Shown piece after piece: positions 21,644 to 33,132 of a stretch of DNA of 64,000 nt. The position numbers and the translations under genes are program-made. This stretch comes from Bipolaris cookei (taxonomy: Eukaryota > Ascomycota > Dothideomycetes > Pleosporales > Pleosporaceae), in assembly GCA_002286855.1 (NCBI GenBank), contig NRSV01000029.1, positions 832 through 64,831 of the forward strand, in the 5' to 3' direction. A model generated the notes under the pieces. It saw only the letters and a list, made by a program, of their open reading frames with translations. It did no database searches and was not told the DNA's origin. How positions within the stretch are numbered: position 1 is the stretch's first letter; every line of letters starts with the position of its first letter.

Positions 21644-23734
21644 TATGTACATGAAAGACTGAATCACGGCAGACTGTTTATCGGTGTCAGCTTTCCCCAA
21701 GCGATGCAAGTCGACAGTAACGGAAATATCATCTAGACCGAGTCTTCCTAAAGCAGTTGTAAGACCTGAGCCGCACCGGCCGGACTATTGAAAAAGGTAC
21801 GCAAGGAGACTATGTATACTAGCGTATTCTGCGTGTTTGAAACACCGTGAAACATCTTGGAAGACTTTGGAAGGAGTGAGGTCTTCGAATGGAAGAACCG
21901 GGAGGCGCAAAAGTGGTATTACACAGCAAGAAAAGAGTTTCAAAGCTCATCTCCACACTACGGAAGGCGCCAGTGACGCATGTCAAGAAACCCGGTGAGA
22001 TTGTGGTTACAGGTGTGACCGAATAGCGATGGCAGGTTTGCTCAGATGGAATAATAGTACCGGATACGCGCTATTGGGACTGCATTTCAGGGATTGGCTA
22101 CATGGTCTTGCAGACTTTCTGACTAGTTACTCGAGGGGTCTGTATCAGGAATTGTTCTAGGTGTCAACTCACAACGCCTCAACAAGTCCTTAGATTTATG
22201 GTAATTTGAGAGGGTACCCAGGTACATAATGGTCTTCTAGATTGACACGATCTGGGCCAATTTTCATTGACCTGTGGGCGGGTACGCGCTTCCTCTAAAG
22301 CTTAGACTTGAGCGACCACCTTTACACAAATGCACATTTCCATCACCAAGAGAAGTCCCAAGGCGCGTGAAACTACAGTGTATAGTGAATAAATATATTT
22401 AGATTAAACCAAGACATAAGAAGATAATACAAACAAAACGCCAAGTAGCAGCACGTTTCAAGCAGACCCACTGTTGCGAGCACAGCCCTGAAAGCAATTC
22501 GGTCGAAGTGGCCAAACGTCTATATGAAACGCACGTTGTCGAATCGACGAATGGCAATGCTTAGCTTTGGCGGAGACACACCTTTCGGGTTAGATTGGTA
22601 GCTGCCAAGCTACCGAGGTGTGGAGAAGCAATCCAACTTGGTACTGTCAAGTTGAGATTATCCTAGCGGGTCCTACCGCGTTTCTTCGATAGATCATGAC
22701 GATACTGCCCCCTTTGGAGAGGTACATAGCAGCATGTACCTGATTCGACTGGCTCTAACTACTAAGGACACAAGCACATAAGCACAAACAACGGAGTAGG
22801 CTTGGCAATGTTGCCTGTGCACTGCGCACTTCACTCGACCTACTTTCTTTCCTTCGACGTGCACCATCTGTCAGCGCCTACGGCACGGCGAAATACCACA
22901 ACAGCGATCCCGAAAGTATGTTGGGCGCCAATACTACATGACACCTGCCTCCCAAGACCGAGATGATGATGTCTGGAATATTCACCGTTACCCCATCACC
23001 TTTCCCAGGCCGCCACCACCACCACCACCAAGACTCTGCGTGAGCCTCTGTGTCAAAAGCAGTGGATGCCAACGTCAATACGCACAAGAGATGTTGACGT
23101 ACATAAAAAATCAAGCACACAAGGCGCTCACATACCGCAGCCCTCGATAGAGCCTCTGCTTGATGAATGGCAATAATGATATTTGCACTCATGATTCATG
23201 CCCACAGATTCGAGAACACAAGACGTAAATTGTATGCACCTCGAGCAATTCATCATAGGGTGAATAAGGGCGATCAAAACATTGTGCACTAGATGCGTTC
23301 CGCCCAGACGGAGGAGGTCTTGGCTTCATCTGCACCGTTGACGATTCCCCCATGGCCCATACAGTCCAAACGGTGGGCTGCGACTCGCATCAGCGCTAGA
23401 TGGCTGTTGCTCGCAATGGCATTTGCATTAGCCGCCTCGTCCCTGTTGTCTTTTCTAGGCAGAGAAGCGAAGTGACCAATAATTTCCAAGCGACATGACT
23501 GATTTCTGGACCCGTACGCCTGTGTAGGAAAAGAACTGAATAGTATAAGAAGTAGCTATCCACCCCAGAGATGAAAGGGCACGCTTGACGCTCAACCTTC
23601 ATTCCTTCTACATATTCGATTCAGTCTTTGACTTATTCCTTCTTTTCGTCTTCTGCTTCGAATAGCCACTCATTCACAAGACAGGTTCTATACTCGACCA
23701 GTTGATCAATCAACCACCCATATCCTCATTCAAA
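21644..23734. other. Gene-poor region, right part of island
   Basis: No frame longer than about 60 codons exists between 21.65 and 22.88 kb, so this stretch is non-coding. A minus-strand frame at 22878-23192 contains a run of Trp from a CCA microsatellite (23011-23030) and is not credible. From about 23.5 kb the sequence is the promoter of the AA9 gene, ending in a C/T-rich leader. Confidence 0.55.
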
Positions 23735-24910
23735 ATGAAGTCCTTCATCGCTGCCCTCGCTTTTGCTGGTGCTGCCAGTGCCCACTGCACCATCTGGGGC
23801 GTTTCCGTCAACAACAAAGACCAAGGCTACGGCAACTCGCAGGGCGGATACATTGACACGCCCCCCAACAACTCTCCCGTCACCGATGTTACGTCCAAGG
23901 CGATGGAGTGCAACGTAGCCAACATTAAGGCAGCCAAGTCCATCTCTGTCAACCCCGGTGATGAAGTAGCTGTAAGTATTTGTTTGCCGCAGTTTCGGAT
24001 TGAAGACGTGCTGACATGATCAGGTCCAATGGTTCCACAACGGTCCTGGAGCTGGCGACCAAATCATTGATGGATCTCACAAGGGACCAACCAGCGTCTA
24101 CATGTCAAAGGCTGGCTCTTCCATGTCGTGGACCAAGATTGCTGAGGATGGATGGGACGGCAAGTCGTGGGCTGTCACCAAGCTCCGCGATGGTGCGTAC
24201 AACGGAAAGAAGGGACAGCATACATTCAAGGTCCCCAGCGTGGCTGCGGGAGACTACGTCTTCCGTCCCGAGATTATTGCTCTCCACGAGGGTAACAGGC
24301 CTTCCGGTGCGCAATTCTACATGGGATGTGTAAGTTGCCTAATTGCATGACGTGCGTAGTGACAGACGCTGACTTGAGATTGCAGATTCATGTCAAGGTT
24401 GGCGGATCCGCCAGCGGCTCTCTTCCTGCCGGTGTCTCGATTCCAGGCTACGTCACTGCTACTACCCCTGGTGTCTTGTTCGACATCTACAACTCATTCC
24501 AAAGCTACCCCATCCCTGGCCCTAAGCTCTGGACCGGTGCCGGTACTGCCACAGTCGCTGATGCTGCTCCCGCTCCCGCCACATCTCCATCTTCTGCTCC
24601 TGCCGCCAGTGCTCCCGCTGCCTCTCCATCTCCAGCTGCTGATGCTCTCGCTACTGAGACTCCTTCTAGTGCGGCTCCCGCTGTTGAGGCACCCGAGGAG
24701 TGCACTGACGATATTACAGAGCCTGCTGATGAGCCCGCCGAGACTCCTGCTGCTCCCGCTACCTCTGCTCCTGCTACGGCTCCCGCTACCGGTGGTGCTG
24801 AGGCTCAGAAGTGGCACCAGTGCGGTGGTCAGGGCTACACGGGCGCAACTGCCTGTGTTTCAGGCACTTCGTGCGTCAAGCAAAACGACTACTACCATCA
24901 ATGTATCTAA
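23735..24910 (+). CDS. Secreted AA9 lytic polysaccharide monooxygenase with CBM1
   Basis: Three exons (23735-23971, 24024-24329, 24386-24910) give 355 residues. The signal peptide ends at Ala16, leaving His17 as the mature N terminus, the first ligand of the copper histidine brace. The second brace His is in DGSHKGP. The AA9 core ends near residue 240. A long linker rich in Ala, Pro, Ser and Thr follows, with an acidic stretch in its middle, then a C-terminal CBM1 (WHQCGGQGYTGATAC ... YYHQCI) with its Cys and aromatic residues. The enzyme oxidatively cleaves cellulose, and the CBM1 anchors it to the substrate. It probably works with secreted glucanases such as the GH12 enzyme nearby. Confidence 0.95.
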
Positions 24911-25716
24911 ATTGGCATGGTAGATGACCATGTTGGGAGAGGCCAGAGGGACGGGTAGTGTCGGTGGGCAATTTTTGTGGAGAAGTTTGGCTTGTAGAAG
25001 TTTGTGATTATTTGCTGGTGGTGTCAAGTGGGCTCGGCCGCGTAGGGCCGGGCTTGCGCACCGTTGGTTTTCGATTCTCATGTACATACGTAAACTCCAC
25101 GACGAATTGGATAAAAATGCCTCTTCGGTTCAATGCCTGTGCCCTTTCTGACATGGACCTCATCATGTTAGTGTACCCACCTCTGCTGTGTAAGGACCAT
25201 GAAGCTTGTCAGTGGTCAGGGGGCTACGTGTCTAGAAGCCCCAGGTGCCACGCGTGAAGAGCTACGTCTCAGATCTAAGCTGACCGGCCAACTCGGCAAT
25301 GCCATGGGGGGCATCGGGAGAGCGAGAGAGAGTGAAGACATGTTGCAAGGCAGTGTTTGCAGGCGGTGGGTGCAACAAGAAGCGTAGCATAAGCATGCCT
25401 CAGGCTGAGGCCGTTGTCGGTGTTAGGAGGGCATGGAGGGCAGTCTAGACCCGACTGGGGTATGAGTGGATGCGATGGCGTGCGCGTGACTAAGCCGAGG
25501 TTATCCGCGCGCCCCCGGCGTGCGTCCCCAACATTTGTTGCGCCGACACTCGGGGAAGCGTCCATCCAGACCTACACCCACACATGCACCCATACGTACC
25601 TGACAGCTCATAATACGCCCCAACAGCCACAGCACATCATGTCTCCCACTCGCTCATAACTTGCTCCTTTTGCCTCTGTCCGCCGAAAACACGCACTTTC
25701 TATCACTACTGCTATC
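24911..25716. other. Intergenic, AA9 3' flank and Mpv17 promoter
   Basis: No supported gene. The right half turns C/A-rich with short CA repeats near 25571-25595, as in a fungal promoter and leader. Confidence 0.5.
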
Positions 25717-26706
25717 ATGGTAGCCCCTTCTTGCGCCTGGGTCCGCGTCGGCCTGAGGCGCATGCCTAATGCCCATTCTCGCAACACAACAAACATATCC
25801 AACTTCGAGCGCGCCCGTCTACGAATTTACCTGTCCAAGACATCTCGCCGCTACAACAGCACCGGCTCAGACGGAGCCCAGGGCGCCGCTGCCACTGCGC
25901 GAACCATTCCCGGGCCTAGCTGGCTGTGGCTCGATCCCATTGTCGAACCCTTTCGCGCATACGGTCGCGTGCAGCAACGGAGGCCATACATGACCCAGTT
26001 GGTGTCTTCACTCATCATCTATTTCATCGGCGACTGCGTGGCCCAGAGCATCACCCAGCCCGAGCCCTCCGCCCAGCAGCAACAGCAGGAGGCGGCCGAC
26101 GAGGCCGACGAGAAGGGCTGGGTGCAGCAATGGAGTGATGACCGTGACTGGACCCGTACCATGCGAGCCCTTTGCATTGGAGGACTGAGCGCCATCCCAT
26201 CATACAGATGGTTTTTGTGGTTGTCCAACAGCTTCAACTACCGGTCCAAGACGCTCTCTCTTACTATCAAAGTACGTTGCCATCTATTATCAGGGTGTGT
26301 GCGCCTGCAATAATACTAACAACATGCCCAGGTCTTCATCAATCAAGCATTCTTCACCCCACTATTCAACTCCTACTTCTTCGGCATGCAAACCCTCCTC
26401 TCCGGCGGCACCTTTCCTGAAATTATCGAGCGCATCCGCAACACAGTGCCAACCAGCTGGTGGAACAGCTGCAAAATCTGGCCCGCAGTCACGGCCTTTA
26501 GCTTCACCTACGTGCCTATGCAGTACCGCAGCATCTTCGGCGGTGTTGTGGCAATCGGCTGGCAGACGTATCTGAACTTACTTAACCAGCAGGCTGCTGC
26601 TGTAGAAGAATTGGAGCGTGCGGCCGGCCACGTTGCACCACTCAGCGTCCGCTCTGTGCATGCTCATGCAGAGCATGGCCAAGTCATGCAGAAATGCGTT
26701 GCTTAG
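25717..26706 (+). CDS. Mpv17/PMP22 family membrane protein
   Basis: Two exons (25717-26271, 26332-26706) give 309 residues. A basic N-terminal stretch, possibly a mitochondrial presequence, is followed by about four hydrophobic segments. Family motifs are visible: RPYMTQLVSS, FIGDCVAQ, the central GGLSAIPSYRWF and the C-terminal WPAVTAFSFTYVPMQYRS. Members are channel-like proteins of the mitochondrial inner membrane or the peroxisome. The insert rich in Gln, Glu and Ala between helices 1 and 2 is longer than in yeast Sym1. The exact organelle is not resolved. The intron has canonical GTACGT and CAG ends. Confidence 0.9.
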
Positions 26707-27652
26707 ACGTTATGCTTTGTTTGTTTGGTCATACAGGTGGCATTCCGACAAAAAAACACGCTGTTTCTGTGGCCGCGTCCGGAACTACCATCTATCCTTC
26801 TTTTTTTTTTGGATCGAGCCACTAGGCTTCGCTTACGTTCATTAACTTTAACCGATTGTTCGGATCGGCTAGCCTTACACTTTATTTTTCCTTTTCCTTT
26901 GTTTTCAAACCCCATGGGCACAGATTCTTCCGGAACCCGGTGGAAGGAGGGTGGAAGAGGGGTACTCCGCCCTCCGCTTTTTTTCTAATATTTTGCACGA
27001 TAGACGGACGTTTTGTTTCCTTGTATTTGATACCACGAGCGCTCAGTCAAACTAGAAATGCGCCGATACTTTAGATTTTTCACATTGTATACAATTATCT
27101 GAATTCGTTATATATCTTTTGGGCTTTTTCATGAGCTACACTTGGTCAAAGTTTACTTTTTTCTTTTCTTCGTTTGCTCGATTTACCGACGCTTCTTTTG
27201 TTTTTCCTTTGTGGACTTGTTTGCTAAAGAAGTTTATTTTAGTTGGCTGGGCGAATGCCTCCGGTTCGGGATATACCGTACTTCGGGAACCCCCTCCTTT
27301 CCCACAGGACTAACGAACAAGAGTTTATTGGCTTTACACCTAGCGGTGGAGGGAGGGCCAAGCGGACTAGTTGCTGAGAAGCGAGACGTCATTTCCACAC
27401 ATGTGTTGGGTCGGCTTCGACTGGTATATGCAGTTTGTGCATAAAGTGATGTACATGCTGCGCTGTGCTGGACAACCACGGTTTGCTCGTTTCCCCAAGT
27501 GAGGCTGGCTACACCGTCTGGAGGGGTTGGAAATGCCGGTGTTTGATGGTTCCCTGCGACTCCATTTTCTAGGTTGTGCACTGTACTGATACTGTGCTTT
27601 GATGATGGGGATCACGGAACTGTCGCGTGCTTGTTCCCGACTCAGACCCATC
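26707..27652. other. Convergent intergenic region, T-rich
   Basis: Lies between the 3' ends of the Mpv17-family gene (plus) and VPS51 (minus). Bases 26740-27260 are T-rich on the plus strand, with a T10 run near 26802. No supported gene. Confidence 0.5.
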
Positions 27653-28509
27653 TCATTCTTCTTGCATAATAGCCTCGCACTGCTCCCTAAGCTCTTGCAC
27701 ACCAGCCACCCCCTTCCACTTATCCAGTATCGCACTAACTTCCTCCCACTCCTTTTCCGCCTCCTCCTCGCGCTCCTGATCAACCATTATCTGCAGTCGT
27801 CTTGGCGTATCGAGCACCCACTTTACAGTTTTCTTCTGCCACCGCTTCTTGTCTGCCTCTGTCCCGTCTTCTCCCTGCATACTGATTCCCAACCCTTCTT
27901 GTTTCGGCTGGTGGCTCTCGTGCAACGAAGACGACAGTGCTGCAGCTGTCTCAGCAATATGCGATATGGCAGGCCCAAGCGTGTGCGTAGTAGGCGCAAG
28001 AGGATCCATGTTACCGCGCATGCGACGGATGGTGCTAGTGGCAGAAAGCAGTTTGGAGTAGTTGTCGTAGACTAGAGATTTGCGGTCGCTATCTAGATTT
28101 CGGATTTCTATTACTGTTGTTTAGCCGCATGGTCTTTCATTCTATGCTTGTGTTGGACCAACGTACGTGATATCAAGTCTGCTTCTACTTTCAACACGCC
28201 CTTGAGCCCCTCTCTTGCAAGCAGACTCTCGACGTAGGCTTCTGCGTTGAAGTCCGAGGCATCCAGCTCTGTCAATGTCTCGTCTTCCTCGGGCCCCAAT
28301 GGGTTCGTTGTCGTTTCCTTAGATATCCTCACATCGGCGCCTACGTCTTTGGGTGCGGGTTTGAGGCCATAGAATTCGCGTAGGGCGGCGCGGTTGCGGC
28401 GGGCGGGCTGCGGGGGTGGCCGGTGCGACGAGCTGCTGTCGATGGATGTGCGGGTTAACGAGGGGGTGCGTACAGACGAGCTGGGGCGGGGAGAGGTTAT
28501 TGTCGACAT
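27653..28509 (-). CDS. VPS51: Vps51-like GARP/EARP tethering subunit
   Basis: Two exons (28509-28167, 28113-27653) give 267 residues. The N terminus is Ser/Pro-rich, then comes RNRAALREFYGL. The conserved core FNAEAYVESLLAREGLKGVL is followed by the KSLVYDNYSKLLSATSTIRRMR segment typical of Vps51 coiled-coil domains. The C-terminal half is helical and charged. The protein is part of the GARP complex that tethers endosome-derived vesicles at the trans-Golgi. Two acceptors six bases apart (after 28114 and after 28108) keep the same frame and differ by two residues. The start lies 177 bp from that of RMI1 on the other strand. Confidence 0.85.
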
Positions 28510-28686
28510 GTTGCTATACGTGCTGTAGGATTTGGGGTTTAGGAGAGTTTAGAGTGTGTACGTTGGAGCTTCATGTCAAGGGCCAGGGAGTGCCCCACGT
28601 CATTCTACGCGTCGCGCCGGCTACATACTACAACTGTTTCACATATGACTTTTGCATAAAATTCACAAACGTACAAGATTCCAATT
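28510..28686. promoter_or_regulatory. Short divergent promoter, VPS51 and RMI1
   Basis: Only 177 bp separate the two outward-facing start codons, so the genes must share promoter space and possibly control elements. No TATA box is evident. Confidence 0.6.
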
Positions 28687-29376
28687 ATGACTGCTAATAT
28701 TGCAGCTGAACTAACACTGCACCTCAATGCCCGCTATCTCTATCCTACGGCAGCATGGTTCGAGAGTTTTCTATCCACCACCCGGCCGAATACACCACTG
28801 CCTGCACTAAAGCAGACCTTACTTTTCCGTCTACTGGCAACCGATATAACAAAATCACTAAGCCAGCCGCCTAGCTCTGTGTTCCCTAGCGATGTACTCA
28901 ATGGAAATACACAGTCCCGCATCGTCCCTAGCCCTGTCGTCTGCCAGGTGCTTGACATTGAGGATATCGGACACTCGCGCTGGTCCCAAGTCGAAGCCAT
29001 CGAAGCAAAAGAGCGGGGCGAAACGACCAAAGGAAGAGAAATTGTGCGCGTAGTCGAACAAGACAACGAAGCTGCTGCCGAGGCTGCGACGCCTGCGCAA
29101 AGTAAAGGTCCCTTCAAGCTTCTCCTTCAGGATGCTAAAGCCCTCAAGATCTACGCTATGGATCTAAAAGGCATCGATGGTCTCCACACAAACATGGCCA
29201 TGGGCACGAAACTTGTTTTGAAAGACTTCGATGTAAGAAGAGGAGTAGTTATGCTTGAACCAGGCAACGTTCAGGTTCTGGGTGGGAAAATCGAGGCGCT
29301 CGACAAGGCTTGGAAGGAGGGGAGGAAGGAGCGACTCAAGGCTGCTGCCAATTCGCTAGCACAAAGCGCGGGGTGA
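28687..29376 (+). CDS. RMI1: RecQ-mediated genome instability protein 1
   Basis: A single exon encodes 229 residues. The N-terminal helical part (LNARYLYPTAAWFESFL) is followed by an OB-fold whose later strands are visible in KGPFKLLLQDAKALKIYAMD and MAMGTKLVLKDFDVRRGVVML, ending in LEPGNVQVLGG. This is the order seen in RMI1 of the Sgs1/BLM-Top3-Rmi1 complex, which dissolves double Holliday junctions. Length is close to that of yeast Rmi1 (241 residues). No introns were detected. Confidence 0.88.
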   Translation: MTANIAAELTLHLNARYLYPTAAWFESFLSTTRPNTPLPALKQTLLFRLLATDITKSLSQPPSSVFPSDVLNGNTQSRIVPSPVVCQVLDIEDIGHSRWSQVEAIEAKERGETTKGREIVRVVEQDNEAAAEAATPAQSKGPFKLLLQDAKALKIYAMDLKGIDGLHTNMAMGTKLVLKDFDVRRGVVMLEPGNVQVLGGKIEALDKAWKEGRKERLKAAANSLAQSAG

Positions 29377-29599
29377 CGAGGCTACAAAACCACAGCCTGC
29401 TCTTCTGACAGCCACGCCAGCTTTTCTCCAAAACATACTCTCAGACATGTTCTGCGAAACCTGTATCGGTGTTTTTTAACATCGCCGTCATGTGATTAGC
29501 TTCGCAATAACCCGAAGTGAGCTGAAAGCTGTCGGAAATTTTCGACTACCGTTTGTCGAGGTAGGTTAGCAAATCACAAATGGCCAAAATTGATTTTTG

Positions 29600-31641
29600 A
29601 CAATATCACAATCAGTGTGCTCACCACTTGACGTGGGAATCGTTCGTTGTGTCGGCAGGCAATGGGTGTTCTGTTTGCCGACCAACTTTGAACAACTTGT
29701 CGAATTTTGAACGAGAATTATTGCGTAATTCTGGATCTAATGGCAATGGAAACACTACTGGTGATACTCTGCACCCAGATTTTATCACTTATGCGCAGTT
29801 GGCGTTAGGACTCACAAGGGAATCAGTCTTCTTTATTATCCAGGTTCATAGGGAACGGTTCCCCGAGCTTTCACGCTGAAGATGCGTGTTCATGCTGGAC
29901 AAGGATAATGGTATGTTTCTCCTCCACAAAATCAGTACATATACTGATCAAGCAGCAGGCGAATCGAAGTTTGATGTTTTTGCAGAGAGCGACGTCACTG
30001 CTAACCATACCTCTTCTATTGTATCCTTCCAGCAGGCTTCCATATGGCTGCGAGACTGTGTTCAATCACACTCGCGATGTAATTCCTACAAAGATGGCAC
30101 ATCATGGTATCCAACGCGTCTTTTGCATCTAGCTGAGTCTGACGGAAAGGAGGGCTCCGTGCGGCTCATACGCACAGCGGAGATATCACCCAATGAACAT
30201 TATGCTACTTTGAGTCACCGTTGGGGCAATACAGGACCTCTTCAACTTACAAAGTCAGCAGCGTCTGATCCAAATCACCGCTTTTTGGTGGCCGGGATGC
30301 CCAAAACATTCCAGGAGGCCATCCAAGTGTGTAAAAGACTTAGGATTCAATACCTGTGGATAGATTCCCTATGCATTATTCAAGAGGGAGGTAATCTTCG
30401 CGATTGGTATCATGAAGCAAGTCTAATGGACAAGGTAAACATGCATTCCTACCTTAACATTGCTGCAGCAGATGCAGACGACAGCACAAAAGGACTTTTC
30501 CGACACCGCCCCCCATTACCTGTAGGTCGTCAGCATGTTGCAGTCAATACAAAAGAATTTGAATCAGGACCAGGTTGCGGTGACTATTTAATGACGGACC
30601 TTGGGCTGTGGTCACATAACCTGGAAAATTCTCCTCTTCACAACCGTGGCTGGGTTTTTCAAGAACGCTTCCTGGCCCCGCGTAACCTTCATTTCTTCCA
30701 TGATCAGCTTTTTTTTCGAATGCAACGAGCCCGCCGTATGCGAGACGTTTCCCAAGGGGCTCCCCAAGTTCAGCATGACGTTCACAACTTCGCTCGTAAA
30801 GTCCAGGTTGGGGGATCAAGAGGACGATCCTGTACCACGTAATCAACCCTGGAACGACTTCACAAAATATTGGTACAGTTACGTTGTTTTCCTCTATTCT
30901 CCTATGGAGTTGTCTGTTTCAACCGATAAGTTGATGGCCCTTTCCAGTATAGCCAAAGTCTTTATGGCTCGTCTTAAAGATATATACGTAGCCGGTATGT
31001 GGCGTCGTCGGTTGGAAGACTCGCTATTGTGGTTTGTGAGTCCTCCAGACCTACAGCCTCGTCCGTCAGTTTATCGATCACCAACTTGGTCTTGGGCATC
31101 AGTGGATGGACGCATAAAACCAAGTCTGCCTGATTTTACTCGAGAACTGTTCATACATGTGGAGGATGTTGCATTATTCCATGCAACAGAGGATATTACA
31201 GGTGCAATCACTGGAGGTTGATTAGACCTACGCGGGTATCTCAGACCCGTGAGATTGTCTAAATCCGAAAGGCTTCAAACACAGTGGTGTATTGTCTTTG
31301 ACATAAAGGCCATCTCTCAACAGCATGAAACCACAGGAGAGGTTTTCTCTTTAATGACACCTGTCTTGCTCGACTTTCTGCAAGACACTGATTGGGCTGA
31401 GGATAACGTACAGAGACGTCTATTCTTGATGCCTTGCATAAGGGAATATACACCGAGAAAGGATCGTCGCCTTTTGCTTAGACTTGTGGACAAGGAGAAG
31501 ACGTTGTTTGAGAGAATTGGGTCGTTCTCGATCGATACGCTTGTTTGGGAGCCAGTGTGGCCAGACTTGAGCGAAGACACAAAGGCTTGTCTGCCGTGCC
31601 TACGCTATGAAAATGGGCTGCATACCATCCGAATCATCTAG
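29600..31641 (+). pseudogene. Broken HET-domain (heterokaryon incompatibility) gene
   Basis: The HET domain is clear: YATLSHRWG, then FQEAIQVCKRLRIQYLWIDS and LCIIQ, then the NRGWVFQERFLAPR motif. The N-terminal GCSVC segment is also typical. Three lesions are visible: a TGA at 29877-29879; a one-base excess in a T8 run at 30709-30716 that shifts the frame just before FFECNEP; and a TGA at 31219-31221 where the family has an aromatic residue in TGG.L.LRG. None can be removed by a normal-sized intron. HET proteins trigger death of incompatible fused hyphae; this copy is presumably silent. The T-run lesion could be a sequencing error, but the two stops argue for true decay. Confidence 0.8.
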
Positions 31642-32052
31642 ACTCGTATGAAACCTTGATCTTGTTCCGATCGACATGCCCAGTTCATCAAGAACGCTAG
31701 ACTTCAGGGTCTCTTTCCAGATCGAGCTAGAACGCCTCTGACAAGCGCTTGGCCTAAGACGGTGCCGTTGTTCAGGGTTCAAAAATCTAGATCTTAGCCA
31801 CTGTTATGCAGGATAAGCGGGGCGCGATGCATTTACCAACCACTCAAGTCAAGTTGGCTCCCAAGCATCTCATCATACGAACACGCATCAGCCACGAGAC
31901 GCCCAGACGCCCAGTCAGCCGGTGACGTAGCGCCAGCTTGTTTGTATATTACCGCACCTCTTCCCTCTACCGCGGATGCAAGTTTGCTACGTCAGATTCA
32001 GATGTCTAGACTATTGTTCTTGGTCGACTGCTTTTAACCAATCACAATAATC
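31642..32052. other. Intergenic, promoter of small orphan gene
   Basis: No gene recognised. Two direct copies of gacgccca occur at 31897-31914. The final 60 bases lead into the orphan start codon. Confidence 0.45.
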
Positions 32053-32618
32053 ATGACTACTACAGACCAGAGCGCACAGTTCAGAGGTATGGTATCCTGT
32101 TTCACGTTACCCTTCCTGTTGTGTTAAAGGGTCTCATCAGAAGAAGAAACCACAAGTGGTTGGTAATGAGGCCATAGTACGCTAACATATTGCAGAGCCA
32201 CCAGTCGGAGCTCTTCCTGAGGCCGCTAGCACCTTTACATCGCAATCCGACGTCAGCGCTCAATTTCAAGGTTCGTAACCCTTGCCAACGACCTCCAACC
32301 CCAGTGCGCTTGCATCAACATTGCCGCTCCTCAATACAGCCTTGGACAGTTGACTTATGCATATCTGCAGAGCCAGTCACCTCTCACTCCTCTAGCGACT
32401 CGCCCACGACAGATGGTTCGATCAAAGATGGCCCTACAGACCACAAGCCCATGTGTGAAAAGATCAAGAAGGTGTTGAAGAAGCCGTTCTCCTCCTCCCC
32501 CTCCTCCTCCTCCTCAACATCAGGCGGTTCAAACAAGCTTGGAGAAAGGGAGATTACGTCTCCTGAGATGGAGGCTGCAAAAGAAGTGCTTACGGCCAAG
32601 GACTTGAGGTCGACGTAG
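32053..32618 (+). CDS. Small orphan protein, Ser-rich
   Basis: Three exons (32053-32086, 32196-32270, 32371-32618) give 118 residues in a consistent frame. Introns have GTATGG and GTTCGT donors and CAG acceptors. I do not recognise the family. Exons 1 and 2 both end in the same peptide: SAQFREP and SAQFQEP span the two junctions, so exon 2 may be a duplication of exon 1's end. A poly-Ser tract and a C-terminal charged helix (MEAAKEVLTAKDL) follow a Lys-rich segment. There is no signal peptide or membrane segment, so it is probably a soluble intracellular protein. Function unknown. Confidence 0.6.
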
Positions 32619-33132
32619 TAGTGGAGGGGTGAACAAGAAGAGACGAGATGCACAATTTTGTGAATACAGGTACACCTGGGTTCAGCTGCGGAGTGCTATG
32701 AAGGCTCTTTTTTTTACCTTCTTTTTATACCTTTTTTTCAATAGCGTGGTACCAATCAGGAAGCAAATAAAACGTATCATTTTCTGGGCTGGTGTGTTGT
32801 GAAAAAAAGCAAAACTACACAGACTCCTGTGGCGTTATTGGTTGATTATCTAGGAAATCACTAGTTTGTACTACACTTCCCTTTCAGCTGGTGGGTATAT
32901 CTTACCCCGCTCAACGGACTCTTTGTCTCTCTCTCTGTGCAGTGATGAATGAGTACACAAAGGAATAAAATATGACTATGAACCATACAACTCAACGGAG
33001 AAGAGACATGTCAAGAAGTAAATGTAATAAGATAAATAAATACATTAAAATAAAGGCCATCATTCACATAATAGCATCCTACCCTCCCCCCCCCTCACAA
33101 ACCCCCCCGCCTCCCTCCTGAAACCACCTAAT
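32619..33132. other. Convergent intergenic region
   Basis: Between the 3' ends of the orphan gene and the GH20 gene. It contains T-runs near 32708-32740 and AT-rich tracts consistent with polyadenylation regions. No gene seen. Confidence 0.5.

Noticed and set aside
22878..23192. Minus-strand frame with a run of Trp
   Set aside because: The Trp run is a CCA microsatellite read on the other strand; no other sign of a gene.
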